NCBI GenBank assembly: GCA_038380435.1
Contig: JAWZYU010000009.1
Span: 65,687,901-65,751,900 of the forward strand
Origin: Ryuthela nishihirai
Lineage: Eukaryota; Arthropoda; Arachnida; Araneae; Heptathelidae
DNA: 64,000 nt
Direction: 5' to 3'
Notes under the pieces: generated by a model
What the model saw: only the letters and a program-made list of their open reading frames with translations
Databases searched by the model: none
What the model was told of the DNA's origin: nothing
Part shown: one piece after another, positions 1 to 11,439 of the stretch
How positions within the stretch are numbered: position 1 is the first letter of the stretch
Layout: every line of letters begins with the position of its first letter
Translations under genes and position numbers: made by a program

Positions 1-660
1 TCCCGATAAATTTGTGGATAAAATTCAGAAAACAGCCAAATTTAAAATGCAGCAAACAACACAACCTAATCCTGCACAAATATCAAATAAAACACAATAT
101 ACACACAGTTTTCCATATATTCCAGGGATATCTAAAACTATGAAAAATACCTTAATTAAATATGATTTAAAAATGCCATATATAGTAAATAACATTATCA
201 AAAAACTAATAATTAACGATAGAGATAAATGTGTTCCAACAGGAGGGGTGTATAATGCATAAATACTGGATGCTGAAAATAAATTGGGGGGTGGGGAACA
301 TACAGGACATATGAACAATATATATCAGAGCATCAACAGGATATAAAAAAATTAATACAGCATTATCACAAACAATACTTCAAAATCAAATACAAGTAGA
401 AAATTTAACCTATAAAGCTATAGAAGCACCACCAAATAAATATCAATTACAATATACTGAAAATATTTTGATTAATTTACATAGAGAGCACTTGTGCAAT
501 ACAGAGATTCCATCTGGTGGCGCGGAACCTCCTGTTGTGCGAGCAACATGATAAAATTAAAATTCACTGATAGGAGGAGATTCCAATTTAAAGACTTAAC
601 ATCGTGTAGTATAGTGCCAGATAAAGTCCTGCTGGTGCATGGGACGAAACATGTCATCCT
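1..660 (+). mobile_element. Penelope-like element relic, 3' part (first copy)
   Basis: The frame from base 14 contains FPYIPGISKTMKNTLIKYDL and then DKCVPTGGVYN. These are the usual residues between the reverse transcriptase and the GIY-YIG endonuclease of Penelope-like elements (PYIPG... K(C/D)..GVY). Downstream frames continue, with shifts, to IEAPPNKYQLQYTENILINL, similar to the C-terminus of the second family at 21.3-21.5 kb. The 3' non-coding part contains GGGACGAAACATGTC near 626-641. The element is cut by the window edge and broken by stops. Confidence 0.7.
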
Positions 661-1265
661 GACAGCATGAAGCAGGGGGTCCCCATTGGATTTTAATGTT
701 GATATCTATGGGTCAACTCAGCCAACTCAGGTCAACAAAGCACAAAATGCAGCACACATGTAGAGCCCATGTTTTGCCCTGATCTCCAACATGACATCCA
801 AAATACAAGTTATAGGCTTTCTTTACAATCTTTGTCAAAGAATGACCCTGGGATTTTAAAATTGAATTTCCACACACACATAACAAAACTTATCTGGCAC
901 ATTAACACATCCGCGATGCTGCCTTCATGCCATTTAAAATGCCAACTCACTCTTCAACATCCAGGATATGTTCCTCCTACGATGAAAACAACAAGAATGG
1001 CGGTCTGAGGTAAAGTTACTGTTACGTGTTTTCTCCCACTTGGCAATCAGTGTTGCCAGTCACAAAAAGTAAAATATCTGTATCCCCCCAGTTGTCTGGA
1101 GGTGTTGGTATAAAAATACCTTAATAGGAGTAAAAATGACCAATAACATAAAAATGTGATGTGCTAGCCATTTTTTAAGGACAGATCTGAAATCAGCACC
1201 TAAAAAATAGCTAAAGGCAGCTACAATTGTTCATGTTATAAAAACCTTGTAAACCAGTGTTATTA
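660..1265. other. Unassigned intergenic or intronic DNA
   Basis: I see no exon, tRNA-like core or known repeat end here. Short ORFs are low-complexity reading of non-coding DNA. Confidence 0.5.
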
Positions 1266-2705
1266 TAGTTCATGTGATAATTACAGGGAAATCACTCAGT
1301 CTGTTGCAAATAAAGTTCTTCACATTATTGTGCTTAAGAGAATTAAACACTTAATTGATTAGCAACTTCAGGATGAATAGTGCTGGTTCAGAGATGGCAG
1401 GGGATGTACAGACCAAATTTTCCACTTAGATTACGAGAAATATTTAGAGTTTAAAAAACCTGTAGCTACCAGCTTTGTAGACTTCAAATATGACTCTGTT
1501 AATCATCATAATTGCAGTTGACTGTGAGATCATATAGCATACTTGGAAAGTTAGTTAATATTATGATGCTATCTATACCAGTCTTAAATAGCATTACAGA
1601 GAGCTTAATAAAAGTCTAAAGGATCAGTTGAAAGCTAAGAATTCTTGGATTAACAGCTTGGCTGGCAAAACGGAGAAAGCAGCAAGGCATCACAACAATA
1701 GAGAATTATACCAGATAACAAATATTTTGCATGGGAATAAAAACGTTTTAGCTTAAAGAGATTAAGGAATAAAGATGGCAATATTATTAAAGATGAGGTT
1801 TCTATCATGACCAGAAGGGCTGAGAATTTCAGAGATAGCCTGAAGAATGTGGTTAGTTCTACTCCCATTGTTTGTAATGACGATAGATGTATTACTGATT
1901 CTAATGTTGCACTTTAACTATCTCAAAATTATTCCTACATATTCAACACTGGCAGACGAAAGTAAGTAAAACACCAATTTTACTGACTATATTGGAGGAA
2001 GGACTATCCAGAATAAGTGCTTACCACCATAGTATACTGAATTGTGTGAGAGAGGTAAAGCTTGCAGTGAATGGTTTAGCATTACTACAGAAGTATGGAG
2101 ATTGACAATTTTCCACTTTTCTGTTTAGTTTGGTTATCAATTATGAGAAATTTGTTGTAAAGGAAAGATTCAGGCATTATATGTTCTGGAGCAGTGGTTC
2201 TCAACCTTTTATGCTTCATGCATCCCCTGAAAATGTGTATGTAACTGGCGTACCCCTTGTATAGGCAGATAAAACTATAGTTATAGTATAACAATGGTTA
2301 TTTTCACTTTGTTATTAGATCTAGTGACTTTTGAGCTCTCACAGCGTACCCCAAAAAATTTTACCGCATACCACACATTGAGAACCCCTATTTTAGAAAA
2401 TTGAAAATATGACATAGATTATGATTAGGTGATGATTTAGTCCCTTTGACAAAATAATACTGATGAAATCAATTCTTTCATTAAAGGAGTACATACATAG
2501 TAGGATAGGCTTGGAAATAAATAAATACTAAGTAATGAAAATTATTCAGATAAGAATGTTTCAGTTCTTATGAATGACTGTGTTCCTAAGCAAGTTTCTC
2601 AGTTGCTATCTTGGAAGTTCGTGACAAATACTAGTAGTATGTGACACAAGATTAACAAGAGAATTTGCAATGTTGCTAGGACTTTTAAGAATCTGAGGAT
2701 ATTGT
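1265..2705 (+). mobile_element. Old RTE-like LINE relic with shuffled blocks
   Basis: Compared with the RTE copy at 9992-13543, bases about 1270-1560 match the RT block at 12190-12540. Bases about 1563-1915 match the upstream block 11630-11955. Then 2035-2191 and 2391-2490 match 12560-12790, and 2600-2705 match 12940-13040. The upstream block therefore lies downstream of part of the RT. Many stops and indels mark it as much older than the two copies near 10 and 16 kb. A hAT MITE splits it at 2192. Confidence 0.75.
2192..2390. mobile_element. hAT-type MITE
   Basis: The left end is CAGTGGTTCTCAACCTTTT and the right end is TTGAGAACCCCTA, forming the inverted termini typical of hAT elements. Flanking 8-bp sites TTCTGGAG and TTTTAGAA agree at five of eight positions, as expected for a decayed target duplication. 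The RTE sequence continues on both sides, which shows insertion into the LINE relic. No transposase is present in the 199 bp. Confidence 0.8.
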
Positions 2706-2710
2706 GGATT

Positions 2711-3090
2711 TGGGTTGAGATGTTTCACCTCTGAGCGGCCCTTTTTTGCACACCATGGCACACCCAGGTCACTTGGCCCCAAAGGCTCAGAGAAGGTTGG
2801 GGGAGGGGACCCACTGGAACAGCTGTTGGGAGACAGATGGTAGCCTCCCGTCAAGACCATCCAGCATGTTCTTTGACATGAGCAGGGTATGGCTGTCCCA
2901 CACACGGCCGTCCCACACACGGGGCCATGGCTTAATGTCCCATCCAACGGACGGCAGCCTTTCCAAGCCCATCGGTGCCCCCTACTGACTGTGGGCTACT
3001 GACCTACTGACCCCTACTGACCAACCCCATGAAGCCATAGGCTTCCAGGTGGTCGCAGGGCAAGTCTGAAATTTCTCCAGATAAATTTGA
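2711..3090 (-). mobile_element. SINE-A copy 1, without tRNA head
   Basis: The body (CTCTGAGCGGC, GCACACCATG, AAGGTTGGGGGAGG, GGGAGACAGATGGTAG) matches the full SINE-A at 50496-50887. It lacks the terminal tRNA-like head and carries an extra CTACTGACC-rich insertion near 3000-3060. It abuts the R1-like LINE directly. Confidence 0.85.
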
Positions 3091-3740
3091 ACAGGGCAAG
3101 GGACGCAAAAGCCCAACTCAGCCAGGAGATAAAAGAAGAAGGAGTCGATGTTGCTCTAGTGCAAAAACCTTATTGCACAGAGAATATCATTAGGGAGCTC
3201 CCTCTGACCAGCAGGCTATTTTGTATTAAAGGAGCTAAGCCGAAAGCTGGAGTTGTCGTTTTCAACCCCAAAGTGAATGCCATCCTGGCATATCATTCTG
3301 ACACTATGGTGGTAGTGGAGATTGGCTATGGGAGACTAATATTACATGCCATCTCCATCTATTGTCCTCCGAATCATAACATCGAGGACTCACTGACCGA
3401 GTTGCAAAACGTCCTGGCTCGTGTCAATTCTAAGAACTTAGTGATAGGTGGTGACTTCAATGCGAAGCACCTCTTGTGGGGATCAAATAGACATCAGAGG
3501 AGAAATGACTCTGGATTTTATCAACTCTGCTGACCTTATTTTATTAAACGATTTGGATACACCAGCTACTTTTCATGGCCCTCGAGGTCAGAGCTGGATC
3601 GACTTGACTCTGGCAATGCCTCGGATGTTTCCTCAGATCCAGAATTGGTGCATTAGCGACAAGGTCACTAAGAACAACCACAACTATATTGTGTTCCTTA
3701 TGGGTGGAACAACACCTCCCCCACACTATATAAAAAGGTT
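3087..3740 (+). pseudogene. R1-like LINE apurinic-type endonuclease, frameshifted
   Basis: Residues GVDVALVQKPYC, the KAGVVVFNPK strand, ISIYCPPN and VIGGDFNAKH are the usual blocks of the LINE endonuclease/exonuclease/phosphatase fold (Q-(E/K)PY, GGDFNAKH). The frame shifts between 3480 and 3520 after NAKHLLWGS, then resumes as a segment containing FHGPRGQSWIDLTL. The canonical QEPY is QKPY here. The final SD-H block is degraded to KNNHNYIVF. Confidence 0.8.
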
Positions 3741-4239
3741 TGCAGTGGGCAGGACCCCTGACTGGTGTAAACTCATGCGTTGTGTTGCACCGGATCTGGT
3801 GAAGATCGGCCAGTGCGTCTCTAATATTAGTGATTGTCTAACTCTGAATAATATCATCAGAGATCTGACGGAGTGTTTAAGTTCTGGATGTGAGACAACC
3901 TTTGGGTTCAAGAGGCAACCCAGCACAGGCAGTAGGTCGGTGCCCTGGTGGACACCTGAGCTCAGTATTAAGAGAAAAAGGGTCAGAGCTCTTAGGAAAA
4001 GGTATCAAAGGTGCCGCAAATGGGGACAGAAGTTCCAGAGAAGAAATGTACAGGAAGGAACAGACTATATGCCAAGCACAGTTGGCCTCTTGGCAACAGT
4101 TTTGTAGTGATGTCTCTCCACAGAACCAATTTACTCTGCAGTACAAGCTGGCTACGGGGAAGGACATAAAACCCCTGGAAATTGAATATGTTTGCAAAGA
4201 AGATGGGTCCAAGACTTCTTCCTTTGGTGAAACAATCCA

Positions 4240-5225
4240 GGTTTTATTAAAGAATCTATTTCCGCCAGATGACAGGAGCTTTGATGATGCCCAACATCAA
4301 CTCCTGCGGGAATATAGCAGGCTTCCACCGGACACAGAAGATGACGTTCTGTTCACAGAAGAGGAAGTGGGAGAGGTGATCAAAGATATGGCTCGGGGTA
4401 AACCACTGGGTATGATGGTCTGACAGTGGAGATATTATCACAGGTGTTTAGTGAACACAAAGATCTGTTCACCTAGCTCTTCAACACTTGTTTGAAACTG
4501 GGAATTTTCCCACAAGCCTGGAAACAGGCTGACCTAGTCCTATTCAATAAGGCAAGCAGGGACCTGGCAGACGCAAGATCATACAGACCAATTTGTCTGT
4601 TGCTGGTGATGGGAAAAATTCTTGATAAACTCCTGACGAACAGGATGTATTTCCACTGCTTTAAGAATGACTTCCTGAACGTTAAGCAATTTGGGTTCAG
4701 GACAGACCAGTCCATTACTGCCGCTATCAAGCAATGGTGGACATTATTAAGGTAAATAAAATGCACAAGATGCATACCTCTCTCATAGCCTTGGATGTGA
4801 CGGGCACCTTCAACAACATCTAGTGGCCTGCTATTCTTAGTAGGCTAAAAGATTGTTCTTGTCCTAGGAACATCTATGTTCTAGTGGCCAATTACCTCAG
4901 TGAGAGGGTGGTCAACTACTTCCATGCTAGCGGGACAGCCTCAAGAAACTTGGAGAGAGGCTGCCCACAGGATTCGTGCAGTGGACCATTCCTCTGGAAC
5001 TTGGTCGCCGAAACTGCCCTGGAGTTGACCCTACCATAGGATGTCTGGCTCCAGGTTTATGCTGATGACATGCTGCTTGTTATATCGGCATCCTCCAGAG
5101 TGAGACTGGAGATTGCCAGCAATGTAGCATTGTCTGTACTCAAAGGATGGAGTCTGCGCAACAAGCTTGGGTTCAGCTTTGCAAAGACAACATCCATGAC
5201 TGTGGCCAAAGAGGGTGTCCTCAAA
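4240..5225 (+). pseudogene. R1-like LINE reverse transcriptase, multiply broken
   Basis: Recognisable RT blocks are FPQAWKQADLVLFNK, ARSYRPICLL, KQFGFRTDQSITAA and the catalytic YADDMLLVI (about 5058-5085). Stops occur at about 4422 and 4755, and in the stretch before YADD. The copy cannot encode a functional RT, but the order of motifs is conserved. Confidence 0.8.
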
Positions 5226-5230
5226 AAGAG

Positions 5231-5278
5231 TTGGGTTGGGTTGTTTTACCTCTGAGCGGCACTTTTTTGCACACCATG
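5231..5278 (-). mobile_element. 48-bp SINE-A stub with 12-bp target duplication
   Basis: CCTCAAAAAGAG occurs at 5219-5230 and again at 5279-5290, immediately flanking TTGGGTTGGG...GCACACCATG. This is the 3' end of SINE-A with its CAACC-type tail. The insert is an extremely 5'-truncated retroposition into the R1-like LINE. Confidence 0.9.
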
Positions 5279-5785
5279 CCTCAAAAAGAGGTACCCAATT
5301 TATAAATTACATGGCAATAATATCCACCATATGACGACTATTAAGTACTTGGGGATCACTCTGGATGAAAGGATGAGCTGGATCCCACACTTGCAGGACC
5401 TCAAAGTTAAATGCACAAATGTTATGTGCAAACTGGGGTGAATGGCTCGCATCTTGTAGGGACTCAGAGGTGAAGTCCTCAAAGAAATTTATCTCAGGGG
5501 CACGGAGCGGATCCCAACTTATGGAGCGGGCACCCGGTGGCGCCCGATGAACCACTCCATCATGTGTAGAAAGCTGATTGAAGCCAAATGACCAGCTTTA
5601 CTGCGAATCACCAGGGCCTATAGGACCATATCTACGGATGCACTCCTGGTGTTAGCAGAGATCCCTCTGCTATTTTTGACGGTCGGTAAAGAAGTGACCA
5701 TTTTCAGAGTCCTGCAAGCTAAGGAGAAAGCAACATTCCTTGGAGTCTAGTATGACCCCAAGGATTACGGGACAAATACCGCTAA

Positions 5786-6802
5786 GTGGGATATCCATCC
5801 CACCAGAAGACTGAGTGTGTCATGGTCAAGGAGTTACCATCAGGATTAGGAATTGAGATATACACTAACGATTCCAAGAGCGAGGATGGTGTGGGCTTAG
5901 CCTACACTGTCTACAATCAAGGAGCCAAAGTGTATGATTATAATAGGAAGGTTTCAAATAATGGCTCAGCCTTCCAAGCAGAGTTGCTTGCCATCAGAGA
6001 GGCCCTTAAATGGGCCCTCCATGACGGCGGTCGCAATAGCGACATCCGGCTGTACACAGACAGCCAGGCAGCTCTGCAAGCACTTGAAGATGCAAACAAC
6101 AGGCATCAAACTGTTAACGAGATCAAGTGCATCCTGGGTAATAAGAACATGCCCAGAATTTCCTTCTCCTGGATCAAGGCACATGTAGGTCATGAGGGGA
6201 ACGAGCGGGCAGACCAACTGGCCCGCTCAGCAGGTAATAATACTCAACCTGTGATAGCGGTACAGATTTCAAAAACTACCCTGAAGTCTATACTATGTCG
6301 AAGAGAAATTGATGAGTGGCAGCGGCTCTGGGATACAACTGAGAATGGTCTTCAAACAAAGACATTCTTGAAAAGGGTCAGTCTATCCCTGATGTCCTCT
6401 GACCACAATTTGATGCAGGTCCTGACAGGACACGGGAGTTTCCCAAAATATCTGGAGCGCTTTAAGATCGCTACCCACAGTTACTGCGGCTGTGGGGCTC
6501 CAGATGCAGATGTTGGGCACTATATCCTCAGGTGCCCGATTACGGTAGGGTTCGCTAACGAACTCAAGAGCTCCCAGGTGATCAATGAGGTAGCAGGAGA
6601 GGCGGTCACGGTGTCCATCGAGAGTGCTCGAGTCAGAGCACATCTGAGGAACATGGGCTGGCTTGTCTGTGGCTCCGGGACTCTCTTCTTTGAGACTGGA
6701 GCTGCTTTCGTTCTCTTCCTTATTTTCCACTTTCAACCCGGGCTGCACTCTACACCCCCTTTAACACCACCCATACTTCAAGTCGCTACTGGTCTCCTCT
6801 GA
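5786..6802 (+). pseudogene. R1-like LINE RNase H and C-terminal Cys/His region (open ORF in a dead element)
   Basis: The 338-residue frame starts within an RNase H domain: GLGIEIYTNDSKSEDGVGLA (catalytic D in place of the usual DGS), FQAELLAIREALKWA (E), LYTDSQAALQAL (D) and FSWIKAHVGHEGNERADQLA (H and D). The four acidic residues of RNase H are in place. A later CGCGAPDADVGHYILRCP resembles the C-terminal CCHC cluster of R1 elements. It is part of the truncated LINE, not a host gene. Confidence 0.85.
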
Positions 6803-6878
6803 AACAAACTTCATCTTCTACTTCCAGGCTTCTCTTGCCAAGCATGTGTAGTGTCGTGGGATGGAATACATGCTTTCC

Positions 6879-6922
6879 CCATGGAGGGCGGGTTCTGAAG
6901 GACCCGCCCCCCATGGGGGAAA
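6879..6922 (+). repeat. GC-rich hairpin in the LINE 3' UTR
   Basis: CCCCATGGAGGGCGGGTTC and GACCCGCCCCCCATGGGG form near-perfect arms of about 18 bp around a TGAAG loop, immediately before the A-rich end. It may be an RNA structure recognised by the element's own RT. Confidence 0.75.
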
Positions 6923-6929
6923 AAAGAGA

Positions 6930-7710
6930 GAATCCTGCATGTCAGGTCGGAACAGTACAAGCTGGTGGTGGCTCAGTGATGGCCTGGGGTGTCTTCAGTT
7001 GGATGTCTGTGGGATTGGGTTGTTTTACCTCTGAGCGGCACTTTTTTGCACACCATGGGCTAAATGACCAGGTCTCCTCCGCACACGGGGCCACAGCTTA
7101 ACATCCCATCCGACGGACGGCGGCCTTTCCAAGCCCATCGGTGTCCCCTACTGACCGTGGGTAGGGCGGGGAATTTTTCGGAGATAAATCTCAACGCTGA
7201 CCCAGCTGGGACTCGAACCTGGGAACTACAGATTACGAGCCTGGCGCACTACCAACTGAGCCACCCCTGCCCCATCTGTGGGACGTTTGGTACGTGTACC
7301 GATAACTTTCAATGCATCCCGATACGTAGAACTCATGGCTGACCAGTTACACCCATTTATGGCCATCATGCATCCCAATGGAGATGGCGTCTACCAGCAA
7401 GACAACTGTTCATCTCACAGGTCCAGGTTGGCTACTGCATGGTTGCAGAAGCATTCTGCTGACTTTGAAATAATGAATTGGCCACCTAGAAGCCCAGATT
7501 TAAATCCCATTGAAAATCTTTTGGATACTGTCGAGCAGAATGTTCGGGCCCATGTCCCATCAGCGACGACCTTGAGAGAATTGTGGACAGCTCTGGAGGT
7601 TGCATAGGTTGCCATACCTGTGGAACGTTGTGGTGCAAACTTGTGGAGTCCTTGCCTCATCATGTGGCAGCCATTATCAGGGCCAGAGGGGGTCCAACAC
7701 GTTACTAGGT
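6930..7710 (+). mobile_element. Tc1-like transposon relic (DD36E spacing), split by a SINE
   Basis: GGGSVMAWGVFSW precedes the SINE at 7015-7274. After it, the frame resumes with LVRVPITFNA, GVYQQDNCSSHRS and WPPRSPDLNPIENL, the Tc1/IS630 transposase core. Counting codons from the second catalytic D (QQDN) to E (NPIEN) gives 36 intervening residues, not the usual 34. The C-terminal block ends in a shifted frame with RARGGPTRY near 7680-7706. The 5' half of the transposase and the left inverted repeat are missing. Confidence 0.8.
7015..7274 (-). mobile_element. SINE-A copy 3, internally deleted, inside Tc1 transposase
   Basis: TCTGTGGGA flanks the insert at 7006-7014 and 7275-7283. The SINE has tail, body start, a deletion of about 135 bp after CCAGGTC, then the distal body and the tRNA-like head (GGGACTCGAACC ... 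ACTGAGCCACC). The transposase frame is continuous across one copy of the duplication. Confidence 0.88.
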
Positions 7711-8190
7711 TGCTATCCCTAATTCATTGGCACTGCAGTGTACTACCTTAAAATGTGTGAAAATTTTTCAGCACTTGGATATCTGATTTTGTTCAAAAAA
7801 CAAAAAGCCAACATAATATTCTATAGAGTCCACATTTACAATGCTGGTTATGCCACAGAGCATTAATATCAATCTACAGGTGATTTTGAAATTCTCTAAT
7901 AAATGTTTTGAGTTGATCTAACTAATAAAATATATATTGTATCTCTGTTGTACCTTTTTTTTTCATATTTAATTTGTTTTAGTACTTTTGGTCCACCTCT
8001 ATCAGTTACAGCTCATGACAAGCCAAACTGCAAGTATAGAGTTTGTAAGGAATGTTAATAGAAGGTATTCTAAAATCTTTAAAAAATCAAAAATATAAAA
8101 TGAATTGCTATAAAAAGAAATTTTACTTGATACCAAGGATAATACTACAGTAAACTTTTAGAACCAAATATCAGCATATTAAATTTATTA
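7710..8190. other. GABPA intron DNA, no feature seen
   Basis: AT-rich sequence with homopolymer runs lying between the Tc1 relic and the GABPA exon. I see no coding or repeat signature. Confidence 0.5.
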
Positions 8191-8191
8191 C

Positions 8192-8350
8192 CCAAAGGTA
8201 TTTTTAGCTTATCCTGAAGCTGTCGAAACTCAGGAGCTACCATCCAACGAGTTACTTGTTCAGTCTCCTCAGCAACAGGTATCACAACTTTTCTCACTAC
8301 TGCAGGCTCTCCAACTGCTTCATTGCCTATTTCAGAAGTAAAACTATTAT
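8192..8350 (-). CDS. GABPA: GABPA exon encoding linker up to the QVTRW motif
   Basis: The reading frame gives GNEAVGEPAVVRKVVIPVAE, then ETEQVTRWMVAPEFRQLQDK and LKIPLG, ending at a GTAATA donor at 8191. Vertebrate GABPA has ETSEQVTRWAAALEGYRKEQERLGIPYDP in the linker before the Pointed domain. The 5' boundary is uncertain. AG at 8352-8351 and AG at 8328-8327 both preserve phase 1 from the previous exon; the second would start the exon at 8326 and has a better pyrimidine tract. The next exon should begin the Pointed domain and is not in the window. Confidence 0.8.
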
Positions 8351-9489
8351 CTAACTTTCATAAGTAATTCCTCATCATGTACTATACAAAACTAAAAAAG
8401 TAAATATTTATTCAATAACAATGGTGCTTTTTTGCATTACTGTTTTAAATAAACACATAGAAATTGCTAAATACATATTTTCAATGTTTTTGCAATTTAC
8501 TATTGCCCCTCTTATGACAAGAACAGAAAAAATGCTGTTGTACATTTTATTTTTGTTAAAAAAAAAAGAAATTGGATCTCTTAATATTTTTTAAATTAAA
8601 CTGAAAGTTTATTATTGAAGTTTAAAAAATAATCTTAGATTTTCATGTAAAATATATAATATACTAAACTTTAAAAAAAATATCTGTTGCTGTTTTCATT
8701 GATTGATTATGCACCATTTTTCACATATGTTTAAACCTTCCAGTGTCCATGTCGTCTGCATACATTCGCAGAATCCGAAATGAAAGGCCAAGGACATTGT
8801 ATCCATTTTCAGTACAATAACAAAAATTAATTTTTTAAAAATAAAAATTGCTGTTGTAATTTTATGTATATATATCTTATAAAAATATATAATTCAGGCT
8901 TGAAACATAATATTTTGTTTTTAAATTTCATGCATATTTTATTAAACTACAATATAAATAATTATATAAAGCCATATGATTGCCAGTACTTAGAAGCACT
9001 AAATGGTATTGCCGATTTGCTTGTTAATGTTCCTATTTGTTGAAGCAATCTTCTGATTTAAGCTCACAAGTTTGATTTGAACTATTATCAACAAATTTTT
9101 TCTTAAATTTTCGAAAATCTATTTAAAAACTTAACAACAAAAACTGCTATTTTTAAAAACAGTAGATTTTGGAAGTAATTACAAATTATGCACTGCCATT
9201 TTTTTCCCGTTTCACACTCTTTTCTGTCATAAACCTATTTCAGTATTCCCAAATTATTTTTATCATTTTTTCCCAGCATTCTATGCATCTTTCCCACTCT
9301 TAAAACTGAAACTGGACGTAAACACATCCTTCTTAGAAATTCTGGTTGCAGCTGCATTTAATTAGTTATGCTTCACTGAGGCAAACAACAGGCAGATGGC
9401 TGACACATGCAATCTCTGTTCCATGTGCTATAAGTAGCTCCCATAGTGTTTTGTTCCTGTATATTGGATACCCTTTGTAAAGTTAGTAT
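8351..9489. other. GABPA intron DNA, no feature seen
   Basis: AT-rich intron just upstream of the 8.2-kb exon. I find no tRNA-like core, transposase motif or long repeat. Confidence 0.5.
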
Positions 9490-9991
9490 TAACATTTTTA
9501 TATTTTAACTTTAGTTTTCATTTCAGTATATTTATTTTTGTAAATTTCGGATCTATTGGCTGATCGATAAGTATTGATTTTTCATAGTTATGCTACATCA
9601 TATTGCTGGCCTACAACTTGTTGCTGTAGATATTTCAACATCACATTAGGCAATACATTAATTTTTATTTTATTATCTATTACTTCTCCAGTAAAACTTT
9701 GATTTAGTATCATTTTCTGAAAATAAATGGGGTCTTAGATATGGAAGCAAATTCCTTTCTGTAGATTTATTTCCGTTAGTTAGCAAATTTTAGATCGGCT
9801 GATTTATTGATCTTTCTGAGATATGCTAGATCAGAGGCAAGCTTAAAAGTTGTTGCAGATATTTAACTTCCCATTAGGTTATGCATATTTTTTCTTTTAT
9901 TATTTATTGTTTTTTCAGTAAAAATAAACTTTGAGCTTGTACCATTTTCTGAAAATGAATGTGTTGGATATGGAACCAAAATAGACTTTCT
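9490..9991. repeat. F-G repeat, copy 1, left part (two diverged 250-bp subrepeats)
   Basis: Two units starting near 9530 and 9780 share an order of blocks: AAATTT..GATC, TTGTTGC(T/A)G(T/C)AGATATTT, CAGTAAAA, ACCATTTTCTGAAAAT(A/G)AATG, GATATGGA. The same blocks appear at 46490-46620 in the second copy. The RTE LINE interrupts the element at about 9992. Confidence 0.65.
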
Positions 9992-10456
9992 CCTAGCACC
10001 TAATGTCCGATCCCGCCTTTTCGTGGTGCAGACTGTTAGTACCTTTCAAAAGAGATACTCTCTTGTGGAAGTGAATGGAAGGGGAGGGCTGCCAGATTAG
10101 TGTGGCCTACTGATCTGGACAACTATGGCTACTTTTCTTTTTTTTTCTACCCTGCTGAGTGGTCAACCACACAGTGTCCTGGTGCTGACCATATAAACCT
10201 ACTGGACTGGACTGAATTAAGATTCTGAGCTTGATTATGGATCCTGAATTTGCTGCACTGGTGGGCTTCTGTGGAGGGAAAAATCTTCCGCTGTGTTTTC
10301 TGTTTGTTTGTGGGTTGACAGCCCCAAATGATTAGATTCACAGGATATGTTTATCAGCTGGTGGATAATCCCGAGCAGAGGTCATCGCAGGCACCTGAAC
10401 TCCTTGCTTCTATTGGCATCGTCAAATTCTACATTGGAGGAAGTCTTCCAGTGTAG

Positions 10457-11330
10457 ATGGCTTCAGCCTTTAGTGGTGGGGGAAAGGGTCTTCGCCCCAT
10501 GTCTGCGATTAGGGGGCTGTTTGATATTGTCGGCATTCCCTATCTCAATAAACATAGTTTCTTTAAACATCCCACTAACCATTTTCTCTCCATAGGTAGT
10601 TGGAATGTGAGGACTCTGCACAGAGCTTTTTCTCTTGATGTCCTCACACAAGAATTCCACCATTATAATTTAGATATTCTCGGCTTGCAAGAGACCAGAT
10701 GGACAGATAAAGGTCAGATTCTTAAAAATAATATTAAATTTCTCTTTTCAGGGAGGGACGACAATAAGCATCACCAAGGCGTGGGTCTGCTTCTCAGCAG
10801 ACACGCTAGTGATGCTCTTCTAGGATATGAGTGCATTAATGAAAGGTTTCTTACAGCAAAATTTCAGACAAACATTAAAGACTTGAATGTTATCTGCTGC
10901 TATGCCCCCACTGAGGATGCCAATGAGGATGAGAAGGATAGGTTTTACAGACAACTTCAGGATATTTTGAATACTGTCAAGAAAGGAGATATTACTCTTG
11001 TTCTAGGTGACTTCAATGCCAAAGTTAGTACTGACTCTGACATTTGGGGAGGAGTGATAGGCCCTTTTGGCATTGGTAGCTGCAATGGCAATGGGCAACA
11101 TCTCCTACAGGTAAGTAAACTCAATGGTTTTAGAATAACTAACACTTATTACAAACATCGCAACACACATAAGTAAACATGGGTTTCATCTGATGGGCTG
11201 CATAAGAATATGATTGATTATACATTAATTAACAGCAAATGGGCTAGTTCTGTTAGGAATACCAGGTCATATAGGGGATCTGAAATTGGATCTGACCATT
11301 ACCTTGTTAAAAGTGTCTTGCAACTTAAAC
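10457..11330 (+). pseudogene. RTE-like LINE copy 1 endonuclease with in-frame stop
   Basis: The open part (10457-11176) contains GSWNVRTL, LQETRWTDKG, a GVGLLLSRHASDALL strand, CCYAPTEDA and VLGDFNAKV. A TAA at 11174-11176 interrupts HRNTHK and TWVSSDG, after which IDYTLINSKWASSVRNTRSY and GSEIGSDHYLV continue in the same frame, giving the final SDH block. The same TAA occurs in copy 2. Confidence 0.8.
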
Positions 11331-11439
11331 TAAAAAGTGTTGTGCTAGGGTTAAAAAATTTATCTTTAATACTGAAGCTCTGAAAGACCCAGTTACAGCC
11401 AAAGTTTACCATGATGGGTTACTTAGTCATTATGACATT

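Larger units (their letters stand above)
3087..6925 (+). mobile_element. R1-like (I/R1 group) LINE, 5'-truncated
   Basis: The order endonuclease, reverse transcriptase, RNase H, Cys/His cluster on the plus strand is that of R1/I-group non-LTR retrotransposons. ORF1 (gag) is missing, so the copy is 5'-truncated. Stops and frameshifts interrupt the endonuclease and RT, while the last 338 codons stay open. The 3' UTR ends with a strong GC-rich hairpin and a short A-run near 6925. A 48-bp SINE-A fragment sits inside the RT-RNase H interval. Confidence 0.85.

Noticed and set aside
626..641. Complete hammerhead ribozyme in the first Penelope-like relic
   Set aside because: The 3' half (GAAAC..GTC) is present, but the 5' core reads CTGCTGG, two changes from CTGANGA, so only a remnant is plausible.
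5786..6802. Long open frame as a host RNase H gene
   Set aside because: It is collinear with the R1-like LINE endonuclease and RT upstream, and the C-terminal Cys/His cluster is LINE-type.
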